Source of the DNA: Liolophura sinensis
Taxonomy: Eukaryota > Mollusca > Polyplacophora > Chitonida > Chitonidae
Reading direction: 5' to 3'
Length of the DNA stretch: 64,000 nucleotides
NCBI RefSeq assembly: GCF_032854445.1
Contig: NW_027017992.1
Location: 1-64,000 of the forward strand
In this document: positions 49,114 to 62,289 of the stretch, piece by piece
Layout of the letters: each line of letters begins with the position of its first letter
Position numbering within the stretch: position 1 is the first letter of the stretch
Notes under the pieces: model-generated
Databases searched by the model: none
What the model saw: the letters and a program-made list of their open reading frames with translations, nothing else
Told to the model about the DNA's origin: nothing
Position numbers and translations under genes: made by a program

Positions 49114-52100
49114 CTAATCCGACGTATTTTGTGACGAGAAATCGAAAGGTGCAATCCGCGTTGCTTTTCGACCAATAGTTTTGGCTGTAGTGACAATTCA
49201 ATGATCATTTATGTCATAATCACGTGCGTAGCAACGGCTCTTACTCCATGGAAACCAGGAAAATTTGCAATTTTTTAACAACTGCCGATGCCTGGCCCAA
49301 TTACGCATCTTTTGGCACCTTATAAATGTGGGTCAGTGTTTAGTTGTACTTTTTACAGCAGACTGTATGAAGTACCTTGTGTTTTTTATGTACAAATGGT
49401 GTGGTTTTTCTACACGTAGATAAAGACATTGAGATTGTCTTGGACTTAGAAATAAGACAATTGCTGGGTGAGTTAAATGGGCTTGGCCCAAAGATTTGAG
49501 GTCTTCTGGGCTACCGAAGGGCACATAACTTATAGTCAAAAGTTGAATATAGTAATGACCAGTCGCGATTGTACAGAGTACAGTGTAGCCGGCTTCAATT
49601 AACAAAAACACCAGGCAAAAATGTAAAAATGTAAAAACTGTTCCAGTGCAACTAGTAAGAGGCTAATCCGACGTATTTTGTGACGAGAAATCGAATGGTG
49701 CAAACCGCGTTGCTCTCCGACCAATACTTTTGGCTGTAGCGACAATTGAATGATCATTGATGTCATAATCACGTGCCCAGCAACGGCTCTTACTCCATGG
49801 AAACCAGGGATATTTGCAATTTTTTAACAGCTGCCGATGCCTGGCCCAATTCCGCATCTTTTGGCACCATATTTATGTGGGTCAGTGTTCAGTTGTACTT
49901 TATACAGCAGACTGTATCAAGTACCTTGTGTTTTTTATGTACAAATGGTCTGGTTTTTCTACACGTAGATAAAGACATTGAGATTGTCTTAGACTTAGAA
50001 GTAAGACAATTGCTGGGTGAGTTAAATGGGCTTAGCCCAAAGATTTGACGTCTTCTGGGCTACCGAAGGGCACATAACTTATAGTCAAAAGTTGAATATA
50101 GTAATGACCAGTCGCGATTGTACAGAGTACAGTGTAGCCGATTTCAATTAACAAAAAGACCAGGTAAAAATGCAAAAGTGGAAAAACTGTTCCAGTGCTG
50201 CTGGTAAGAGGCTAATCCGACGTATTTTGTGACGAGAAATCGAATGGTGCAAACCGCGTTGCTCTCCGACCAATAGTTTTGGCTGTAGTGACAATTGAAT
50301 GATCATTGATGTCATAATCACGTGCCCAGCAACGTCTCTTACTCCATGGAAACCAGGGAAATTTGCAATTTTTTAACAGCTGCCGATGCCTGGCTCAATT
50401 CCGCATCTTTTTGCACCTTACTGAAGTGGGTCAGTGTTCAGTTGTACTTTTTACAGCAGACTGTATCAAGTACCTTGTGTTTTTCACGTAGAAATGGTGT
50501 GGTTTTTCTACACGTAGATAAAGACATTGAGATTGTCTTGCACTTAGAAGTAAGGCAATTGCTGGGTGAGTTAAATGGGCTTGGCCCAAAGATTTGTCGT
50601 CTTCTGGGCTACCGAAGGGCACATAACTTATAGTCAAAAGTTGAATATAGTAATGACCAGTCGCGATTGTACAGAGTACAGTGTAGCCGATTTCAATTAA
50701 CAAAAAGACCAGGTAAAAATGCAAAAGTGGAAAAACTGTTCCAGTGCTACTAGTAAGAGGCTAATCCGACGTAATTTGTGACGAGAAATCGAATAGTGCA
50801 ATCCGCGTTGCTCTCCGACCAATACTTTTGGCTGTAGCGACAATTGAATGATCATTTATGTCATAATCACGTGCGTAGCAACGGCTCTTACTCCATGGAA
50901 ACCAGGAAAATTTGCAATTTTTTAACAACTGCCGATGCCTGGCCCAATTCCGCATCTTTTGGCACCTTATAAATGTGGGTCAGTGTTAAGTTGTACTTTT
51001 TACAGCAGACTGTATCAAGTACCTTGTGTTTTTCATGTACAAATGGTGTGGTTTTTCTACACGTAAATAAAGACATTGAGATTGTCTTGCACTTAGAAGT
51101 AAGGCAATTGCTGGGTGAGTTAAATGGGCTTGGCCCAAAGATTTGTCGTCTTCTGGGCTACCGAAGGGCACAAAACTTATAGTCAAAAGTTGAATATAGT
51201 AATAATCAGTCGCGATTGTACAGAGTACAGTGTAGCCGATTTTAATTAACAAAAAGACCAGGTAAAAATGCAAAAGTGGAAAAACTGTTCCAGTGCTACT
51301 AGTAAGAGGCTAATCCGACGTATTTTGTGGCGAGAAATCGAATGGTGCAAACCGCGTTGCTCTCTGACCAATACTTTTGGCTGTAGAGACAATTCAATGA
51401 TCATTTATGTCATAATCACGTGCCCAGTAACGGCTCTTACTCCATGGAAACCAGGGATATTTGCAATTTTTTAACAGTTGCCGATGCCTGGCCCAATTCC
51501 GCATCTTTTGGCACCTTATAAATGTGGGTCAGTGTTCAGTTGTACTTTTTACAGCAGACTGTATCAAGTACCTTGTGTTTTTTACGTACAAATGGTCTGG
51601 TTTTTCTACACGTAGATAAAGACATTGAGATTGCCTTGGACTTAGAAGTAAGACAATTGCTGGGTGAGTTAAATGGGCTTAGCCCAAAGATTTGACGTCT
51701 TCTGGGCTACCGAAGGGCACATAACTTATAGTCAAAAGTTGAATATAGTAATGACCAGTCGCGATTGTACAGAGTACAGTGTAGCCGATTTCAATTAACA
51801 AAAAGACCAGGTAAAAATGCAAAAGTGGAAAAACTGTTCCAGTGCTGCTGGTAAGAGGCTAATCCGACGTATTTTGTGACAAGAAATCGAATGGTGCAAA
51901 CCGCGTTGCTCTCCGACCAATACTTTTGGCTGTAGTGACAATTGAATGATCATTGATGTCATAATCACGTGCGTAGCAACGTCTCTTACTCCATGGAAAC
52001 AAGGGAAATTTGCAGTTTTTCAACAACTGCCTATGCCTGGCTCAATTCCGCATCTTTTTGCACCTTACTGAAGTGGGTCAGTGTTCAGTTGTACTTTTTA

Positions 52101-53505
52101 CAGCAGACTGTATCAAGTACCTTGTGTTTTTCACGTACAAATGGTGTGGTTTTTCTACACGTAGATAAAGACATTGAGATTGTCTTGCACTTAGAAGTAA
52201 GGCAATTGCTGGGTGAGTTAAATGGGCTTGGCCCAAAGATTTGTCGTCTTCTGGGCTACCGAAGGGCACATAACTTATAGTCAAAAGTTGAATATAGTAA
52301 TGACCAGTCGCGATTGTACAGAGTACAGTGTAGCCGATTTCAATTAACAAAAAGACCAGGTAAAAATGCAAAAGTGGAAAAACTGTTCCAGTGCTACTAG
52401 TAAGAGGCTAATCCGACGTAATTTGTGACGAGAAATCGAATGGTGCAATCCGCGTTGCTCTCCGACCAATACTTTTGGCTGTAGCGACAATTCAATGATC
52501 ATTTATGTCATAATCACGTGCGTAGCAACGGCTCTTACTCCATGGAAACCAGGAAAATTTGCAATTTTTTAACAACTGCCGATGCCTGGCCCAATTCCGC
52601 ATCTTTTGGCACCTTATAAATGTGGGTCAGTGTTTAGTTGTACTTTTTACAGCAGACTGTATCAAGTACCTTGTGTTTTTCATGTACAAATGGTGTGGTT
52701 TTTCTACACGTAGATAAAGACATTGAGATTGTCTTGGACATAGAAATAAGACAATTGCTGGGTGAGTTAAATGGGCTTGGCCCAAAGATTTCAGGTCTTC
52801 TGGGCTACCGAAGGGCACATAACTTATAGTCAAAAGTTGAATATAGTAATGACCAGTCGCGATTGTACAGAGTACAGTGTAGCCGATTTCAATTAACAAA
52901 AAGACCAGGTAAAAATGCAAAAGTGGAAAAACTGTTCCAGTGCTACTAGTAAGAGGCTAATCCGACGTAATTTGTGACGAGAAATCGAATGGTGCAATCC
53001 GCGTTGCTCTCCGACCAATACTTTTGGCTGTAGCGACAATTGAATGATCATTTATGTCATAATCACGTGCGTAGCAACGGCTCTTACTCCATGGAAACCA
53101 GGAAAATTTGCAATTTTTTAACAACTGCCGATGCCTGGCCCAATTCCGCATCTTTTGGCACCTTATAAATGTGGGTCAGTGTTAAGTTGTACTTTTTACA
53201 GCAGACTGTATCAAGTACCTTGTGTTTTTCATGTACAAATGGTGTGGTTTTTCTACACGTAGATAAAGACATTGAGATTGTCTTGCACTTAGAAATAAGC
53301 CAATTGCTGGGTGAGTTAAATGGGCTTGGCCCAAAGATTTCAGGTCTTCTGGGCTACCAAAGGGCACATAACTTATAGTCAAAAGTTGAATATAGTAATA
53401 ACCAGTCGCGATTGTACAGAGTACAGTGTAGCCAATTTCAATTAACAAAAAGACCAGGTAAAAATGCAAAAGTGGAAAAACTGTTCCAGTGCTACTAGTA
53501 AGAGG
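49114..53505. repeat. Mixed monomers between the P-Q-S and 5-mer regions
   Basis: Eight monomers start at 49114, 49663, 50212, 50761 (G), 51310, 51859, 52408 and 52957. The 49114 unit is unusually rich in private changes (ttttcgaccaatag, ttacgcatc, tgtatgaag, gccggcttc, atgtaaaaatgtaaaaac). The 51859 unit carries gcagtttttcaacaactgcc, a mark shared only with 60094. The 52957 unit has ataagccaattg and ggctaccaaagg, which recur in the chimeric monomer at 55703. Confidence 0.9.
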
Positions 53506-56250
53506 CTAATCCGACGTATTTTGTGGCGAGAAATCGAATGGTGCAAACCGCGTTGCCCTCTGACCAATACTTTTGGCTGTAGAGACAATTCAATGATCAT
53601 TTATGTCATAATCACGTGCCCAGTAACGGCTCTTACTCCATGGAAACCAGGGATATTTGCAATTTTTTAACAGTTGCCGATGCCTGGCCCAATTCCGCAT
53701 TTTTTGGCACCTTATAAATGTGGGTCAGTGTTCAGTTGTACTTTTTACAGCAGACTGTATCAAGTACCTTGTGTTTTTCATGTACAAATGGTCTGGTTTT
53801 TCTACACGTAGATAAAGACATTGAGATTGTCTTGGACTTAGAAGTAAGACAATTGCTGGGTGAGTTAAATTGGCTTAGCCCAAAGATTTGACGTCTTCTG
53901 GGCTACCGAAGGGCACATAACTTATAGTCAAAAGTTGAATATAGTAATGACCAGTCGCGATTGTACAGAGTACAGTGTAGCCGATTTCAATTAACAAAAA
54001 GACCAGGTAAAAATGCAAAAGTGGAAAAACTGTTCCAGTGCTGCTGGTAAGAGGCTAATCCGACGTATTTTGTGACGAGAAATCGAATGGTGCAAACCGC
54101 GTTGCTCTCTGACCAATACTTTTGGCTGTGGAGACAATTGAATGATCATTGATGTCATAATCACGTGCCCAGCAACGTCTCTTACTCCATGGAAACCAGG
54201 AAAATTTGCAATTTTTTAACAACTGCCGATGCCTGGCCCAATTCCGCATCTTTTGGCACCTTATAAATGTGGGTCAGTGGTTAGTTGTACTTTTTACAGC
54301 AGACTGTATCAAGTACCTTGTGTTTTTCATGTACAAATGGTCTGGTTTTTCTACACGTAGATAAAGACATTGAGATTGTCTTGGACTTAGAAATAAGACA
54401 ATTGCTGGGTGAGTTAAATGGGCTTGGCCCAAAGATTTCAGGTCTTCTGGGCTACCGAAGGGCACATAACTTATAGTCAAAAGTTGAATATAGTAATGAC
54501 CAGTCGCGATTGTACAGAGTACAGTGTAGCCGATTTCAATTAACAAAACACCCAGGCAAAAATGCAAAAGTGGAAAAACTGTTCCAGTGCTGCTGGTAAG
54601 AGGCTAATCCGACGTATTTTGTGACGAGAAATCGAATGGTGCAAACCGCGTTGCTCTCCGACCAATACTTTTGGCTGTAGTGACAATTGAATGATCATTG
54701 ATGTCATAATCACGTGCCCAGCAACTGCTCTTACTCCATGGAAACTAGGGATATTTGCAATTTTTTAACAGCTGCCGATGCCTGGCCCAATTCCGCATCT
54801 TTAGGCACCTTATTCATGTGGGTCTGTGGTCAGTTGTACTTTTTACAGCAGACTGTATCAAGTACCTTGTTTTTTTTATGTACAAATGGTCTGGTTTTTC
54901 TACACGTAGATAAAGACATTGAGATTGTCTTAGACTTAGAAGTAAGACAATTGCTGGGTGAGTTAAATGGGCTTGGCCCAAAGATTTGTCGTCTTCTGGG
55001 CTACCGAAGGGCACATAACTTATAGTCAAAAGTTGAATATAGTAATGACCAGTCGCGATTGTACAGAGTACAGTGTAGCCGATTTCAATTAACAAAAAGA
55101 CCAGGTAAAAATGCAAAAGTGGAAAAACTGTTCCAGTGCTACTAGTAAGAGGCTAATCCGACGTAATTTGTGACGAGAAATCGAATGGTGCAATCCGCGT
55201 TGCTCTCCGACCAATACTTTTGGCTGTAGTGACAATTGAATCATCATTTATGTCATAATCACGTGCGTAGCAACGGCTCTTACTCCATGGAAACCAGGAA
55301 AATTTGCAATTTTTTAACAACTGCCGATGCCTGGCCCAATTCCGCATCTTTTGGCACCTTGTAAATGTGGGTCAGTGTTTAGTTGTACTTTATACAGCAG
55401 ACTGTATCAAGTACCTTGTGTTTTTTTATGTACAAATGGTCTGGTTTTTCTACACGTAGATAAAGACATTGAGATTGTCTTGGACTTAGAAGTAAGACAA
55501 TTGCTGGGTGAGTTAAATGGGCTTAGCCCAAAGATTTCAGGTCTTCTGGGCTACCGAAGGGCACATAACTTATAGTCAAAAGTTGAATATAGTAATGACC
55601 AGTCGCGATTGTACAGAGTACAGTGTAGCCGATTTCAATTAACAAAACACCAGGCAAAAAATGCAAAAGTGGAAAAACTGTTCGAGTGCAACTAGTAAGA
55701 GGCTAATCCGACGTATTTTGTGACGAGAAATCGAATGGTGCAATCCGCGTTGCTCTCCGACCAATACTTTTGGCTGTAGCGACAATTGAATGATCATTGA
55801 TGTCATAATCACGTGCGTAGCAGCGACTCTTACTCCATGGAAACCAGGAAAATTTGCAATTTTTTAACAACTGCCGATGCCTGGCCCAATTCCGCATCTT
55901 TTGGCACCTTATAAATGTGGGTCAGTGTTAAGTTGTACTTTTTACAGCAGACTGTATCAAGTACCTTGTGTTTTTCATGTACAAATGGTGTGGTTTTTCT
56001 ACACGTAGATAAAGACATTGAGATTGTCTTGCACTTAGAAATAAGCCAATTGCTGGGTGAGTTAAATGGGCTTGGCCCAAAGATTTCAGGTCTTCTGGGC
56101 TACCAAAGGGCACATAACTTATAGTCAAAAGTTGAATATAGTAATAACCAGTCGCGATTGTACAGAGTACAGTGTAGCCAATTTCAATTACAAAAAGACC
56201 AGGTAAAAATGCAAAAGTGGAAAAACTGTTCCAGTGCTACTAGTAAGAGG
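53506..56250. repeat. 5-mer higher-order repeat, copy 1, 2,745 bp
   Basis: Monomers start at 53506 (gttgccctctgacc, cattttttggc), 54055 (gtggagacaattg, gtggttag), 54604 (caactgctc, aactaggg), 55153 (gaatcatcat, ccttgtaaatg) and 55703. The last is chimeric: a Q front (gcagcgactc at 55824) with the back of the 52957 monomer (gtgttaag, ataagccaattg). All marks recur about 2,745 bp later except in this last unit. Confidence 0.95.
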
Positions 56251-58446
56251 CTAATCCGACGTATTTTGTGGCGAGAAATCGAATGGTGCAAACCGCGTTG
56301 CCCTCTGACCAATACTTTTGGCTGTAGAGACAATTCAATGATCATTTATGTCATAATCACGTGCCCAGTAACGGCTCTTACTCCATGGAAACCAGGGATA
56401 TTTGCAATTTTTTAACAGTTGCCGATGCCTGGCCCAATTCCGCATTTTTTGGCACCTTATAAATGTGGGTCAGTGTTCAGTTGTACTTTTTACAGCAGAC
56501 TGTATCAAGTACCTTGTGTTTTTCATGTACAAATGGTCTGGTTTTTCTACACGTAGATAAAGACATTGAGATTGTCTTGGACTTAGAAGTAAGACAATTG
56601 CTGGGTGAGTTAAATTGGCTTAGCCCAAAGATTTGACGTCTTCTGGGCTACCGAAGGGCACATAACTTATAGTCAAAAGTTGAATATAGTAATGACCAGT
56701 CGCGATTGTACAGAGTACAGTGTAGCCGATTTCAATTAACAAAAAGACCAGGTAAAAATGCAAAAGTGGAAAAACTGTTCCAGTGCTGCTGGTAAGAGGC
56801 TAATCCGACGTATTTTGTGACGAGAAATCGAATGGTGCAAACCGCGTTGCTCTCTGACCAATACTTTTGGCTGTGGAGACAATTGAATGATCATTGATGT
56901 CATAATCACGTGCCCAGCAACGTCTCTTACTCCATGGAAACCAGGAAAATTTGCAATTTTTTAACAACTGCCGATGCCTGGCCCAATTCCGCATCTTTTG
57001 GCACCTTATAAATGTGGGTCAGTGGTTAGTTGTACTTTTTACAGCAGACTGTATCAAGTACCTTGTGTTTTTCATGTACAAATGGTCTGGTTTTTCTACA
57101 CGTAGATAAAGACATTGAGATTGTCTTGGACTTAGAAATAAGACAATTGCTGGGTGAGTTAAATGGGCTTGGCCCAAAGATTTCAGGTCTTCTGGGCTAC
57201 CGAAGGGCACATAACTTATAGTCAAAAGTTGAATATAGTAATGACCAGTCGCGATTGTACAGAGTACAGTGTAGCCGATTTCAATTAACAAAACACCCAG
57301 GCAAAAATGCAAAAGTGGAAAAACTGTTCCAGTGCTGCTGGTAAGAGGCTAATCCGACGTATTTTGTGACGAGAAATCGAATGGTGCAAACCGCGTTGCT
57401 CTCCGACCAATACTTTTGGCTGTAGTGACAATTGAATGATCATTGATGTCATAATCACGTGCCCAGCAACTGCTCTTACTCCATGGAAACTAGGGATATT
57501 TGCAATTTTTTAACAGCTGCCGATGCCTGGCCCAATTCCGCATCTTTAGGCACCTTATTCATGTGGGTCTGTGGTCAGTTGTACTTTTTACAGCAGACTG
57601 TATCAAGTACCTTGTTTTTTTTATGTACAAATGGTCTGGTTTTTCTACACGTAGATAAAGACATTGAGATTGTCTTAGACTTAGAAGTAAGACAATTGCT
57701 GGGTGAGTTAAATGGGCTTGGCCCAAAGATTTGTCGTCTTCTGGGCTACCGAAGGGCACATAACTTATAGTCAAAAGTTGAATATAGTAATGACCAGTCG
57801 CGATTGTACAGAGTACAGTGTAGCCGATTTCAATTAACAAAAAGACCAGGTAAAAATGCAAAAGTGGAAAAACTGTTCCAGTGCTACTAGTAAGAGGCTA
57901 ATCCGACGTAATTTGTGACGAGAAATCGAATGGTGCAATCCGCGTTGCTCTCCGACCAATACTTTTGGCTGTAGTGACAATTGAATCATCATTTATGTCA
58001 TAATCACGTGCGTAGCAACGGCTCTTACTCCATGGAAACCAGGAAAATTTGCAATTTTTTAACAACTGCCGATGCCTGGCCCAATTCCGCATCTTTTGGC
58101 ACCTTGTAAATGTGGGTCAGTGTTTAGTTGTACTTTTTACAGCAGACTGTATCAAGTACCTTGTGTTTTTTTATGTACAAATGGTCTGGTTTTTCTACAC
58201 GTAGATAAAGACATTGAGATTGTCTTGGACTTAGAAGTAAGACAATTGCTGGGTGAGTTAAATGGGCTTAGCCCAAAGATTTCAGGTCTTCTGGGCTACC
58301 GAAGGGCACATAACTTATAGTCAAAAGTTGAATATAGTAATGACCAGTCGCGATTGTACAGAGTACAGTGTAGCCGATTTCAATTAACAAAACACCAGGC
58401 AAAAATGCAAAAGTGGAAAAACTGTTCGAGTGCAACTAGTAAGAGG
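56251..58446. repeat. 5-mer higher-order repeat, copy 2 (first four monomers)
   Basis: Monomers start at 56251, 56800, 57349 and 57898, matching 53506-55702 almost base for base. The fifth position, at 58447, is an ordinary Q monomer and so represents the undisturbed parental sequence. I noticed few differences between the copies: actttttacag here against actttatacag in copy 1, and a lost a in caattacaaaaag near 56187. Confidence 0.95.
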
Positions 58447-60093
58447 CTAATCCGACGTATTTTGTGACGAGAAATCGAATGGTGCAATCCGCGTTGCTCT
58501 CCGACCAATACTTTTGGCTGTAGCGACAATTGAATGATCATTGATGTCATAATCACGTGCGTAGCAGCGACTCTTACTCCATGGAAACCAGGAAAATTTG
58601 CAATTTTTTAACAACTGCCGATGCCTGGCCCAATTCCGCATCTTTTGGCACCTTATAAATGTGGGTCAGTGTTTAGTTGTACTTTTTACAGCAGACTGTA
58701 TCAAGTACCTTGTGTTTTTCATGTACAAATGGTGTGGTTTTTCTACACGTAGATAAAGACATTGAGATTGTCTTAGACTTAGAAATAAGACAATTGCTGG
58801 GTGAGTTAAATGGGCTTGGCCCAAAGATTTCAGGTCTTCTGGGCTACCGAAGGGCACATAACTTATAGTCAAAAGTTGAATATAGTAATGACCAGTCGCG
58901 ATTGTACAGAGTACAGTGTAGCCGATTTCAATTAACAAAACACCAGGCAAAAATGCAAAAGTGGAAAAACTGTTCCAGTGCTGCTGGTAAGAGGCTAATC
59001 CGACGTATTTTGTGACGAGAAATTGAATGGTGCAAACCGCGTTGCTCTCCGACCTATATTTTTGGCTGTAGCGACAATTGAATGATCATTGATGTCATAA
59101 TCACGTGCCCAGCAACGGCTTTTACTCCATGGAAACCAGGGATATTTGCAATTTTTTAACAGCTGCCGCTGCCTGGCCCAATTCCGCATCTTTTGGTACC
59201 TTACTGAAGTGGGTCAGTGTTCAGTTGTACTTTTTACAGCAGACTGTATCAAGTACCTTGTGTTTTTCACGTACAAATGGTCTGGTTTTTCTACACGTAG
59301 ATAAAGACATTGAGATTGTCTTGCACTTAGAAGTAAGGCAATTGCTGGGTGAGTTAAATGGGCTTAGCCCAAAGATTTGACGTCTTCTGGGCTACCGAAG
59401 GGCACATAACTTATAGTCAAAAGTTGAATATAGTAATGACCAGTCGCGATTGTACAGAGTACAGTGTAGCCGATTTCAATTAACAAAAAGACCAGGCAAA
59501 AATGCAAAAGTGGAAAAACTGTTCCAGTGCTACTAGTAAGAGGCTAATCCGACGTATTTTGTGACGAGAAATCGAAAGGTGCAATCCGCGTTGCTCTCCG
59601 ACCAATACTTTTGGCTGTAGCGACAATTGAATGATCATTGATGTCATAATCACGTGCCCAGCAACGGCTCTTACTCCATGGAAACCAGGGATATTTGCAA
59701 TTTTTTAACAGCTGCCGATGCCTGGCCCAATTCCGCATCTTTAGGCACCTTATTCATGTGGGTCTGTGTTCAGTTGAACTTTTTACAGCAGACTGTATCA
59801 AGTACCTTGTTTTTTTTTATGTACAAATGGTCTGGTTTTTCTACACGTAGATAAAGACATTGAGATTGTCTTGGACTTAGAAGTAAGACAATTGCTGGGT
59901 GAGTTAAATGGGCTTAGCCCAAAGATTTCAGGTCTTCTGGGCTACCGAAGGGCACATAACTTATAGTCAAAAGTTGAATATAGTAATGACCAGTCGCGAT
60001 TGTACAGAGTACAGTGTAGCCGATTTCAATTAACAAAAAGACCAGGTAAAAATGCAAAAGTGGAAAAACTGTTCCAGTGCTGCTGGTAAGAGG
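58447..60093. repeat. Q-S-P monomers, distant copy
   Basis: Monomers start at 58447 (Q), 58995 (S) and 59544 (P), with the same marks as those around 44179-49113, over 10 kb to the left. The P unit ends in the aaaagaccagg form instead of aacaccagg, giving 550 bp. The separation shows that this variant trio was spread or moved within the array. Confidence 0.92.
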
Positions 60094-62289
60094 CTAATCC
60101 GACGTATTTTGTGACGAGAAATCGAATGGTGCAAACCGCGTTGCTCTCCGACCAATACTTTTGGCTGTAGTGACAATTGAATGATCATTGATGTCATAAT
60201 CACGTGCCCAGCAACGTCTCTTACTCCATGGAAACAAGGGAAATTTGCAGTTTTTCAACAACTGCCTATGCCTGGCTCAATTCCGCATCTTTTTGCACCT
60301 TACTGAAGTGGGTCAGTGTTCAGTTGTACTTTTTACAGCAGACTGTATCAAGTACCTTGTGTTTTTCACGTACAAATGGTGTGGTTTTTCTACACGTAGA
60401 TAAAGACATTGAGATTGTCTTGCACTTAGAAGTAAGGCAATTGCTGGGTGAGTTAAATGGGCTTGGCCCAAAGATTTGTCGTCTTCTGGGCTACCGAAGG
60501 GCACATAACTTATAGTCAAAAGTTGAATATAGTAATGACCAGTCGCGATTGTACAGAGTACAGTGTAGCCGATTTCAATTAACAAAAAGACCAGGTAAAA
60601 ATGCAAAAGTGGAAAAACTGTTCCAGTGCTACTAGTAAGAGGCTAATCCGACGTAATTTGTGACGAGAAATCGAATGGTGCAATCCGCGTTGCTCTCCGA
60701 CCAATACTTTTGGCTGTAGCGACAATTGAATGATCATTTATGTCATAATCACGTGCGTAGCAACGGCTCTTACTCCATGGAAACCAGGAAAATTTGCAAT
60801 TTTTTAACAACTGCCGATGCCTGGCCCAATTCCGCATCTTTTGGCACCTTATAAATGTGGGTCAGTGTTAAGTTGTACTTTTTACAGCAGACTGTATCAA
60901 GTACCTTGTGTTTTTCATGTACAAATGGTGTAGTTTTTCTACACGCAAAATAAAGACATTGAGATTGTCTTGCACTTAGAAGTAAGACAATTGCTGGGTG
61001 AGTTAAATGGGCTTGGCCCAAAGATTTGACGTCTTCTGGCCTACCGAAGGGCACATAACTTATAGTCAAAAGTTGAATATAGTAATAACCAGTCGCGATT
61101 GTACAGAGTACAGTGTAGCCGATTTCAATTAACAAAACACCCAGGCAAAAATGCAAAAGTGGAAAAACTGTTCCAGTGCTGCTGGTAAGAGGCTAATCCG
61201 ACGTATTTTGTGACGAAAAATCGAATGGTGCAATCCGCGTTGCTCTCCGACCAATACTTTTGGCTGTAGCTACAATTCAATGATCATTTATGTCATAATC
61301 ACGTGCCCAGCAACGGCTCTTACTCCATGGAAACCAGGGATATTTGCAATTTTTTAACAGCTGCCGATGCCTGGCCCAATTCCGCATCTTTAGGCACCTT
61401 ATTCTTGTGGGTCTGTGGTCAGTTGAACTTTTTACAGCAGACTGTATCAAGTACCTTGTGTTTTTTATGTACAAATGGTCTGGTTTTTCTACACGTAGAT
61501 AAAGACATTGAGATTGTCTTGGACTTAGAAGTAAGACAATTGCTGGGTGAGTTAAATGGGCTCAGCCCAAAGATTTGACGTCTTCTGGGCTACCGAAGGG
61601 CACATAACTTATAGTCAAAAGTTGAATATAGTAATGACCAGTCGCGATTGTACAGAGTACAGTGTAGCCGATTTCAATTAACAAAACACCCAGGCAAAAA
61701 TGCAAAAGTGGAAAAACTGTTCCAGTGCTACTAGTAAGAGGCTAATCCGACGTATTTTGTGTCGAGAAATCGAATGGTGCAAACCGCGTTGCTCTCTGAC
61801 CAATACTTTTGGCTGTAGAGACAATTCAATGATCATTTATGTCATAATCACGTGCCCAGTAACGGCTCTTACTCCATGGAAACCAGGGATATTTGCAATT
61901 TTTTAACAGCTGCCGATGCCTGGCCCAATTCCGCATCTTTTGGCACCTTATAAATGTGGGTCAGTGTTCAGTTGTACTTTATACAGCAGACTGTATCAAG
62001 TACCTTGTGTTTTTTATGTACAAATGGTCTGGTTTTTCTACACGTAGATAAAGACATTGAGATTGTCTTAGACTTAGAAGTAAGACAATTGCTGGGTGAG
62101 TTAAATGGGCTTAGCCCAAAGATTTGACGTCTTCTGGGCTACCGAAGGGCACATAACTTATAGTCAAAAGTTGAATATAGTAATGACCAGTCGCGATTGT
62201 ACAGAGTACAGTGTAGCCGATTTCAATTAACAAAAGGACCAGGAAAAATGCAAAAGTGGAAAAACTGTTCCAGTGCTGCTGATAAGAGG
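60094..62289. repeat. Four mixed monomers
   Basis: Monomers start at 60094, 60643, 61192 and 61741. The first shares aacaaggg and gcagtttttcaacaactgcc with 51859, exactly 15 monomers (8,235 bp) away. The second is G-like with acgcaaaataaag near 60953. The third has gacgaaaaatcg and ttattcttgtgg. The fourth has gtgtcgag and ends in the aaaggaccaggaaaaatg form that also marks the dimer to the right. Confidence 0.9.
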
